This document shows, in pieces, positions 56,074-64,000 of a DNA stretch of 64,000 nucleotides (position 1 is its first letter; the number at the start of each line of letters is the position of its first letter). Origin of the DNA: Dipodascopsis uninucleata var. uninucleata (Eukaryota > Ascomycota > Lipomycetes > Lipomycetales > Lipomycetaceae); NCBI GenBank assembly GCA_030568195.1, contig JAJLTO010000002.1:1550001-1614000 (forward strand), written 5' to 3'. Made by a program: the position numbers and the translations under genes. The notes beneath the pieces were generated by a model, which saw only the letters and a list, made by a program, of their open reading frames with translations, did not search any database and had not been told where the DNA came from.

Positions 56074-58192
56074 ATGGAGAACGAACAAGTCACCTACGAT
56101 TACGATGACTTCATCCAGAAAACAGGGGACTACGACTTTGAAGACGATGAGCCACTGGCAACAGATCTTATCGATAATGATGGGTACGAATGAGAGTAGA
56201 TATCTCTTCTTGAACTTTTTTTCAATAATATCTTAATGAGTATGACGAGGAATATCATCTAACATACATATATTAGATATGATGAGGAACAACTGTTGAA
56301 ACAACAGCAGCTTTTCCAGCGGCAACTGCAGTTACAGCAGCAACAGGCGGTATGTAGTAGGAGAATTTTTTTCGAACGCGACTGTATATGAAGTGGGCCA
56401 ATAATTGCGATTGTCAATTCTATATTTATTTTCATCATCTCTTTTCTATGAAGTTCTGAAATATGAACCGTATAAATCTGTAGATGAGCTTGTACGCTGA
56501 CACTTGATTTTTCTATAGGCTGCCTCTTTACCAGATGCCGTCCGAAATTTCATCCTCTATTTTCAACATTGCTTGAAAGAAAACAACATCTATGAGTTAC
56601 ACGGGTGCTACGAAAATTCATTCAACAGATTGACTGAAAAATTCTATAAGAGTACTGCATGGTGCGTCTATTAACTAGAATATAATGCGCTATATCAGGC
56701 GTAAGTGTAGTGAGCTAGATACTGATTTTTTGGATGATGTAGGCCTGATCCACACTCTATAGTTGCGCCACTGGTTAACAATGACCAACCGTTTGTCACT
56801 TTATACACAGAAATGTATTATCGTCATTTATATGCTAAGCTTCAACCTTCATTGGAAGATCGTATTGCTTCTTATGAGAACTATTGCATATGGTTCAACT
56901 ACATTTTTGATTCCACCAATCCATCTGACTTGGAGCTGCCTACTAACTGGGCCTGGGATATTATTGATGAGTTCATCTATCAATTCAACAGTTTTGCTCT
57001 CTATAGAAGTCGTGCAGTTCGACGTGCTCACAACGAGGAGGAAGTTCAGCAACTTAAGGAGCATCACCAGACCTGGAGTACTTACACTGTTTTGAATGTC
57101 TTATACTCTTTCATCCAGAAGTCAAAAATGAAAGAGCAGCTCGAAGCTATTCGTGAGGGACGTGATCCCGAGGAAGTTGCAGGTGAAGATGGATCAAAGT
57201 CTCTATATAAGACTTTTGGATATTTCAGTATCATTGGATTATTACGAGTACACACTTTGTTGGGTGATTTTACTCTTGCATTGAAGACAATGGAAGGTAT
57301 TGATCTTAGCAAGAAGCTAAAGTATGCACGCGTTGCCGGTGCTCAATTCACTATTTATTATTATGTTGGTTTCTGCTACATGATGCTTCGAAGATATTCC
57401 GATGCTATTAAGGCATTTTCTCACATTCTCTTGTACATCTCCCGTACTAAGAGCTTTCACAATCGATCTGCGCAGTATGACTCCGTTACTAAGAAGACGG
57501 AGCAGACATATGCTCTCTTAGCTATTTGTGTTGCATTGTGTCCAACTAGACTAGATGATTCTATTCACACTACTCTTCGGGAGAAAAACGGTGATCATCT
57601 CGCTCGTATGCAGAGAGGAGGCGAAGAATCTCTTGCAAGCTTTGAGGAACTCTTTACTTTTGCTTGTCCCAAGTTCATGTCTTTGGGCCCCCCTGATTAT
57701 GAGAACCCAGCACAGAATGTTGATCCTTTGCAGCATCATTTGAAAGTTTTTATGATGGATGTCAAGAACACCATCCTTGCGCCTACCCTTCGTAGCTATC
57801 TCAAACTTTACACCACCATGAACATTGAGAAGTTGGCTACATTTTTGGAGATGGATCCAGAAGACCTTCGATCTGCTCTTGTTGTTTTCAAGCAGAAGAG
57901 TCGACAGGTGCGATGGACTCAAGGATCTCTTCTTGATGGTGAGACTATTAGTGTTTCCGACCTTGACATCTCTCTACAAGGTGATATTATCAATATCTCT
58001 GAGGCTAAGATTGGACGAAAGTTTGGAGATTGGTTTTTGCGTAACACAGCTAAATATTATGCTGTTCAAGATACTATACATAACAAGAATCCTGAGAAGG
58101 ATGAGGAGAAGAAGGAAAAGGATCATAAGGAAAAGAAGCGTGATCGACGAGAAAGAAATTCTGACAAGAACGAAAAGAACTCGAGCAAATAG
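56074..58192 (+). CDS. Translation initiation factor eIF3 subunit L
   Basis: PCI-domain subunit of the eIF3 complex that pairs with eIF3k; absent from budding yeast. Four exons: 56074-56183, 56277-56349, 56519-56661 and 56743-58192, giving 591 residues. An acidic N-terminus (MENEQVTYDYDDFIQKTGDY) and a Gln-rich segment (LFQRQLQLQQQQ) precede PDAVRNFILYFQHCLKENNI, NSFNRLTEKFYKSTAWPDPH and VTLYTEMYYRHLYAKLQPS. TFGYFSIIGLLRVHTLLGDF and YYYVGFCYMMLRRYSDAIKA are typical of the family, as is the PCI tail SYLKLYTTMNIEKLATFLEM. The protein ends in a Lys/Glu-rich charged tail. Exon 1 uses a weaker donor, GTACGA. Confidence 0.95.
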
Positions 58193-58548
58193 ACTGAGTT
58201 GACATGAGAAGCAAATAGCACGAAACTATTCCTTAAATATGAATAAAAAGTAATATTTAAGTACTTTTTACTGTACTGATATTAGAATGTTTTAATATTA
58301 ACCATGTCTTTCTTCGTTTTTCCAGCTAAAAGTAAAAAATAAGAAGAGATTATCTCTACATCTGATCTTAATGCTATACGTTGATGTTATTGTTATTGTT
58401 ATTGTTATTATAATCACGTTTATCCAAGCTCTTTACCTCCCTGTCGAGCACATATCTTCTCTATTTATTTAAATAGTTATAGGTATATAAGTCATTTACT
58501 CGACTAAAAGATTTGCTTAACTAATTTAAGTATCCACCAGAAAACAAG
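58193..58548. other. Convergent 3' spacer with TGTTAT microsatellite
   Basis: 356 bp between the eIF3l and TANGO2 stops. Contains AATAAA near 58242 and a (TGTTAT)4 run at 58385-58408. Confidence 0.7.
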
Positions 58549-59825
58549 TTACCATCCTTCAATTTTAAACTCGAATACTTTAGTCTCCAAAGTCTCTATG
58601 TCTTTGATGATCTTCTCTTCTTGGTTTTGCAGTGTTTTTTCGATGTATTTTACAATCCCATCATTTGATACTAATATCACAGTTTGGGTCCTCGTGCCAT
58701 AGCGTTTGCCTGGTACAAATCTATAAGACTCTTGCTGTCCACTCGCTAACTCTGAAGAAGCTATTGGAAACTCAGAATCTGCCCTAGCTTTAGGAGTGTT
58801 TTGAGACCCCACATTTAATACTGGAATAAATATACTATGTCTTAAAGAGTCAAATGCCTTGGCCGGTTCTTGTTCTGGATCCATCATTTCTGAAATACTG
58901 TCGATTGAGAGTAAATTAAACAATTGGCACACAAACTCATCCTCACCTGTTTCATTACTGATTGCATTCAAAACTATCTCGGCTAGCATATACCTCCCCC
59001 GATGAACCTTTGGCCACGGAGACGAAAATAACGAGTTAGAAATGCCAAATGTACAATTCATAATTCTGTCTAGTTTGCTCGACGTCTTGTCTACTATAAT
59101 CGGATTACTAACGTCTGTAGAAGCATTATAATCTTCACTTCTAGGACCAAAAATCCACGATACACCTTCTCTAGTAGAACTGGATCTGTTGCTGAATACT
59201 CCAAATTCTTCTAACCTTTGTGACTCGACTGGCTGGCTCATGTCATCTGGCTTTGACTTATCTTTCGGACGCAATACACCACACATCATGCTGAAGCCAC
59301 CTACAGCTGAAAGACCGTCTGGACCTGCGTCTTTGAGTAATTTATCAATCCAGGCCTCGGTCGATGTTTCTTCTGAAGTAAGGAAATCTTTAACGAGAGC
59401 GCCACGAGATAGTCTGCCGATATTATCTATTTGAATGAAGATCGAGTAAGCTTAACAATTATGGAGATCAGATACTATAATAGCAAGACAAATTCCTCTT
59501 ACCATCACTTTTTTCCTCACGGTAGTTTAGTAAAACTGCAAGTCTACCTTTGGTAGACATTCCTATCCATGTTCCATGTTCTTGTCTGGCAAGATCTTTA
59601 GGACTCAGGATATGATCATATGGAGCTGACCAAAAATGAGCTGTAGACGTTGGTCTATTGAGATATTCGTCCCGGTTGGACAGTAGAACCAGAGGACTAT
59701 TATAGATGGAAGAAGTAAATATTTAAATTTTTGGATAATATATGCAAAACTTATACGTCCCTGAAAGAAGAGAAAAAATATACATACTATTTGGGGTGTG
59801 CTGTAGAGATCAACAGAATGCACAT
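58549..59825 (-). CDS. TANGO2/NRDE-family protein
   Basis: Homologue of TANGO2 (NRDE superfamily), linked to lipid, heme and Golgi homeostasis; biochemical activity unsettled. Three exons: 59788-59825, 59503-59696 and 58549-59426, giving 369 residues. Exon 1 encodes MCILLISTAHPK, with Cys2 right after Met as in Ntn-hydrolase-like proteins. Exon 2 gives PLVLLSNRDEYLNRPTSTAH (the NRDE motif), HFWSAPYDHILSPKDLARQ, and HGTWIGMSTKGRLAVLLNYR. Exon 3 continues DNIGRLSRGALVKDFL, GFSMMCGVLRPKD and later GKRYGTRTQTVILV, the conserved C-terminal block. Joins keep frame (TA|T and G|AT). COX11 lies 402 bp upstream on the same strand. Confidence 0.93.
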
Positions 59826-60227
59826 TTTGATATACACAGCGGAACTGTAGAGGATCACCAAACCACTATAATATCGGCAACTACTATAAACTGGGCACTT
59901 TATAACTATTGCAAATGTAATAGTAGTTTCAACAATAGATAGCAAAGCCTGATTGTTTAAAACGAAAATGTGGCCACTCAGTGCTCATTTCTGATGGATA
60001 CTACCATCACTAGAAAGATGAATTTCAATATATACGATTAATGGCTACGCCACATGTTCACCTGCCTGTGTCCCAATCTCCGGAAAAACCAAACACTAAC
60101 AATATCAAAATCTCTACTATTTACATGACAAGAGCTACCACTGCACATGGGGTATGAAAATCATAACCAAGATACATGTAACATCTTAATTTTATTGATT
60201 TATGATAGTTATCGAATCAGATCAATT
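59826..60227. other. Spacer between COX11 and TANGO2 genes
   Basis: 402-bp tandem spacer; presumed COX11 3' region and TANGO2 promoter. Nothing else seen. Confidence 0.6.
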
Positions 60228-61315
60228 CTAGGTTCGATGAGAAGAGAGCGCTGCTGGCTCAGAAACGGAATCAACTGCTGGGATAGGAACAATTTCTCCT
60301 CGAGACGTTTTTCTTGCTCCTGTAAAGAGAGTTAGAGAGTTAGTATAGTACATGAAAAATGAAATAAGATCAAGAAATTATAAGACGTACTAAAAAAGGT
60401 GTAGTTCAGCGTGATGTGGTGAATGTTCTGCGCAACTTAGTTAGAAGCAAACTTGAAAAAATTTCGAGTAGGATTTAAATGTACCTTCATAAGCGGATCA
60501 GAATCAAATTCCGGATCAATGAAAAAAAATACTGGCATGTCAACCTGCTCACCAGCTCTCAATTGTTGTTCTGTATAAAGTGTAAAAATAAGTAAGTGTC
60601 AAATATAATCTCATTAAAGCCATTATAATAAATACGTACGCTCAAAACAGAAGCATTGAATTTTGTTGAAGTAAGGAGCCACTTGTGCTGGATTCACTCC
60701 ATACGTTGCTACGCCAATTATATCGTCTTTGGAATGATTTTCAGCAGTGAAAAATGCTAGTGCGGTCTCTCCAGGAGTAATGGTAACTGATTTCTGCTGA
60801 GGGACAAAGCTCCATGGCAGTGTGCGTGATACGTCAGACTCGAATGTAACCACTAGCTTTCGGTTTGAACCAACAGGAGTCATCATTTCTGGAGTGAACT
60901 TCGTCGAATCTGTCATAGGTGTTCCACCCCATCCTGATCTCTGACACAGCATTCTATAGAATGGCACTGCCGCATAAGAAAGTGCAAATGTTCCTATCAA
61001 TAATGACAATGTGTAATAAGCGACAGTTTGATTTCTGTATGACCGCTGTCGAACTTCCTCTCTTTCCACATCAGCCATAGTAATGTTAAGCTCCTTCATT
61101 TTTGCTTCCAGTAGCTTTACTCTCTCATGGTAGTTACCATGCAGTTTTTGTGAGATAAGTTCTGCAACTTTTCTACTTTTGTCCTCGTCTGATCTTGTTG
61201 ATACTCCATTACTGAAATATCGGCACATTCTGAAGTCTGAGACCATATAGCGTCGAACAGTACTCCTAAGAGCACAGGTGCTATTAATATAATTAATTGA
61301 TTTCCTTAGTAGCAT
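60228..61315 (-). CDS. COX11: Cytochrome c oxidase assembly copper chaperone
   Basis: Mitochondrial inner-membrane protein that delivers copper to the CuB site of Cox1. Four exons: 60640-61315, 60485-60570, 60391-60427 and 60228-60319, giving 296 residues. An Arg/Ser-rich N-terminus looks like a presequence, followed by one membrane helix (TVAYYTLSLLIGTFALSYAA, about residues 95-115), then AVPFYRMLCQRSGWGGTP. The copper-binding motif CFCFE sits at about residue 221; the next exon continues QQLRAGEQVDMPVFFFIDPE. Exon 3 (37 bp) encodes NIHHITLNYTFF, the last conserved strand. Exon 4 gives a short polar tail ending ALSSHRT. The start and all three joins keep frame. Divergent from the DIC1-like carrier gene by 466 bp. 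Confidence 0.95.
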
Positions 61316-61781
61316 ACCTGCGTGATTTAAAGAGTCGACTAATTTCTATGGAATGGGTCACTATCTGTTCATCTAGAAATCTTACAGCTGTAAGGCAACA
61401 TAATATTCTGTCACGATAATTTTTTACTGCCTTCTTGGGAGCATGTAAGTGTATTAGGGGTTAATATGGCTGAATAATATTTGCGATATCTGAAGCATAT
61501 TGGTAAACTATTCTCGAGCATACTCCACAAACTTAAAAGAAAAAATTTGAATTCCATCAAATTTATACGAATACTACGCAAGCTAAACGCTATATTGATG
61601 CAGGATCTTGCGGGCTAAAAGATAGTTCGTATATTTTTAGAGCATTTTTAAGTGCTTTCATGGGAATCTATAGACAACAGAGAGCACACTGGCTTTTATG
61701 CGGACTAGCAGCACTCGACTTGAACAGAAGGCGGCACAAGAATTAAGCAGGCAAACGGCGTAACGGAAATATCGCGGCTCA
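61316..61781. promoter_or_regulatory. Shared COX11/DIC1 promoter
   Basis: 466 bp between two divergent nuclear genes for mitochondrial proteins. No CCAAT or other specific element confidently recognised. Confidence 0.4.
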
Positions 61782-63370
61782 ATGGATAGCAAACCACAAC
61801 CAGCGATTAGACATTATCCGTAAGTATTTTAGGCAGATATAATGTCACAGAAGAGATGAGCTAGTTAAAATATTTTGGAATTATTATAGCTAACTATAAG
61901 CATGTGAAAGATTTTGGTATGGAGGTAAGGATGTATAACTACAAATTATAGCGGATATCTCAGAGATGAGACATCGCATCGCATACTGTAATTTTCAATA
62001 CAGAGCACAGAACAGCTTCTAATCAAACAATTATGGAAATTTGCAGGCTTCGCCAGTGTCGTAGCGGCCTGTGTTACGGTATGAAGAGGAAAATATGAGG
62101 ATACATTGCGTTGAATAATAACGGAGTTATCAGTAGCTAATGTGACTTGCTTTTGCATTAATAATATAGCACCCGCTTGACTTAGCTAAGGTTCGAATGC
62201 AGACTGCTGAGGATAGAGGTCGAAGCATGATACAGACAATTGGTCATGTTTTAAAGAATGAAGGTACTTTACAAGAAATGATTGGGCTTTAACAGCTATT
62301 ATAGACTTTAGGAAAATCTGCTAACATCAATCGGTTCTCGTGTGGCTGTTGATCAATTATAGGATTTTTTGCTATATACAAGGGTCTAAGTGCAAGTATA
62401 CTTCGACAGGCAACATATTCTACTACGAGATTTGGAACTTATGAGAAGCTGAAAGATTTTGCATCTGGAGGTACCAATGGTATGCACAAAGTGTGTCATT
62501 CTGTCTGATTGTGAAATGTTGTTACTGATCAGTGCATAGAAACCCCACCTTTTTATGTTATTTTGCCAATGGCAATGGCTGCCGGTTGGATAGGAGGTGC
62601 TATCGGTAATCCCTCTGATATCATCAACGTAAGTATCATTAAAATATACTTATTCTTTAATAGAGCACAAGGCGCTGCAGCTCTATACAAAAATATACAA
62701 GCAACTTTGATGCTAACTGGTTGCAGATACGAATGCAAAACGATTTGTCACTAAGTCCTGAACATCGTCGTAATTATAAAAATGCTTTTGACGGTTTACG
62801 TAGAATGTACGTAGAGGAAGGCGTAAGGTCATTTACTAGAGGTCTATTTCCGAACACAACTCGAGGTGTTCTCATGACTGCTTCACAGATGGTTTCTTAT
62901 GACGAATTTAAGAAATTCATGGTTGATAAGCTTGGCTTGGATGGAAAAGCAATTAGCACGCACTTTGGAGTAAGTGTATATTCTAAAAGATGTTAATTTT
63001 TTTTAGAGTATATTATCTAATAGTTTATCTAGGCAAGTATGTTAGCAGGCTTGGTTGCAACCACAATATGCAGTCCTGTAGATGTGGTGAAAACTCGTAT
63101 CATGAATGCAAAGGATAAGCATGTACCGGCACTTAATATCTTGAAGGAAGCAGTTAGGAATGAAGGCATTTTATTTGCATTTAGAGGTTGGCTACCGTCG
63201 TTTATCCGACTCGGACCGCATACTATTGTCACTTTTGTGAGTTTAAATTTGCATCTCTTACCTGATTTATTTTAGTTGTTTTGGCGTGAAGAAAACTAAC
63301 CAGTGCTCAAAATCTATAGATTGTTTTAGAGGAACTCAAGAAACTTGGAATTGGTATGGTAGACCATTAA
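61782..63370 (+). CDS. DIC1: Mitochondrial dicarboxylate carrier
   Basis: Inner-membrane carrier exchanging malate/succinate for phosphate. Nine exons: 61782-61819, 61911-61924, 62047-62078, 62170-62263, 62363-62479, 62540-62628, 62727-62969, 63033-63236 and 63320-63370, giving 293 residues (yeast Dic1 has 298). Exon 2 is only 14 bp and encodes FWYGG with its neighbours. The three carrier signatures are HPLDLAKVRMQ, NPSDIINIRMQND (the P-x-D-x-x-N form typical of dicarboxylate carriers) and SPVDVVKTRIMNA. Helix motifs GFFAIYKGLSASILRQATYS, RSFTRGLFPNTTRGVLMT and RGWLPSFIRLGPHTIVTF are in order. The last exon ends IVLEELKKLGIGMVDH. All joins are in phase. The specific dicarboxylate assignment is good but inferred from motif form. 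Confidence 0.92.
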
Positions 63371-63862
63371 GAATAGAGAAGGTTTCAATTTAAATACATT
63401 ATGTATAGTTAAAATAGACTTAGGATACTTTTAGAGAATGCTTATGTGCTCTTATTTTTATATACCTTTTTATCTCCTCTCTTTATCATTTCACAATTCT
63501 CCTTGTTAATATTTTTGGAACGTTGGATCCTTAAGAGGTTCACTATTTTCGGGTGATTTTCTCAGATGATTTTTGTGGTTATTTCAGAGAACGGAGTGGA
63601 TTTAATGTCAAACGATTTGGCCCTGTTAATATATATTGGCTCGATCACATTTTCTTCAAGTTCTTCTAATAGATATGTTATTAAATTTCTTTTCCTAATC
63701 TTCGAAAAACGATGCAATTCCCAATGCAAGTATTTTAATATCTTGGCTCATTAATCTCTTATGCTTGTCTCCATGAGTATCACAAATTAAATTCGCCGCA
63801 ATATATTTGGCGAAGGATGCTAAGCGTACGTCAATTTGTCATATCTTTTGTTCTAGCCTCAA
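63371..63862. other. Convergent 3' spacer
   Basis: 492 bp between the carrier stop and the stop of the right-edge gene. T-rich; an opening at 63566-63754 has no support. Confidence 0.6.
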
Positions 63863-64000
63863 TCACCACCATCGCTTCTTCCGGTGCAAGTCCTCGATAT
63901 TTTGCAGCTGCTGTTTGATTTCAGCAATCTCTTGTTGACGACGCTCTTCAAGCTCTTTAAGAGTTTTTTTGTGAACTCTCTTGAGATCTTCAAATTCCTC
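63863..64000 (-). CDS. Coiled-coil protein, C-terminal end (partial)
   Basis: A 45-residue C-terminal fragment open to the window edge, with stop TGA at 63863-63865. The sequence is charged and helical (EEFEDLKRVHKKTLKELEER, then RQQEIAEIKQQLQNIEDL) and ends HRKKRWW. The heptad pattern supports a coiled coil. Too little is present to name it, and an exon boundary near the end cannot be excluded. Confidence 0.6.
   Translation of the reverse strand, partial: EEFEDLKRVHKKTLKELEERRQQEIAEIKQQLQNIEDLHRKKRWW

Noticed and set aside
1-64000. tRNA, 5S, snRNA, CRISPR, transposon or virus-like elements
   Set aside because: Searched by eye for B-box-like, U6/U2-like and terminal-repeat patterns, and for polymerase, integrase or capsid motifs; none was convincing. 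A tRNAscan-SE/Infernal run would be decisive.

Overview
The window is nuclear DNA from a fungus, most likely an intron-rich ascomycete outside the Saccharomycetaceae. The gene set is typical of Dikarya: Elongator ELP1, IKS1 kinase, PalC-type BRO1 protein, NDC1, RTT10, heme lyase and bL36m. It also keeps eIF3l and RIC8, which budding yeast lacks. The sequence is AT-rich. Most genes carry 1 to 8 introns, mostly about 50-140 bp, with GTAAGT/GTATGT/GTACGT/GTGAGT donors and CTAAC/CTAAT-like branch points. I could not assign a species; a Taphrinomycotina-like or other early-branching ascomycete fits, but this is inference. Exon joins below were made by hand from splice signals and family conservation.

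Layout: 1-2031 is the 3' half of ELP1, convergent with MVD1/ERG19 (2704-4019). At 4594-6077 lies an unrecognised, decayed-looking locus. At 6365-11064 RAD52 and NDC1 are divergent around a short shared promoter with a perfect MCB box. At 11352-16852 sit cytochrome heme lyase, the WD40 protein RTT10/WDR6, NatC subunit NAA38 and mitochondrial bL36. At 18354-27493 sit Rab5 GTPase, IKS1 kinase, RIC8, HCS1 helicase and LSM2.

From 27494 to 35313 there is a 7.8-kb stretch with no supportable gene and a GC-richer core (about 30.7-32.5 kb). It ends at a bZIP gene (35314-37242) whose product has a likely membrane segment after the zipper. An orphan protein (38705-39637), a ZC3H3/Red5-type CCCH protein, TFIIF-beta, a PalC-like BRO1 protein and a 1189-residue acidic-repeat protein with a C-terminal SH3BGR/glutaredoxin-like domain follow to 48467. 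A steryl-ester lipase, a small unknown nuclear-looking protein, a decayed MFS transporter, eIF3l, TANGO2, COX11 and the mitochondrial dicarboxylate carrier DIC1 fill the rest. The window ends in the 3' end of a coiled-coil gene on the minus strand.

The genes are mostly unrelated housekeeping loci, not a cluster. Functional pairings worth noting are RAD52/NDC1 (shared promoter, S-phase-type element), COX11/DIC1 (divergent mitochondrial genes), and the bZIP gene with its very long upstream region. I saw no tRNA, rRNA, CRISPR array, transposon or virus-like element that I could support.
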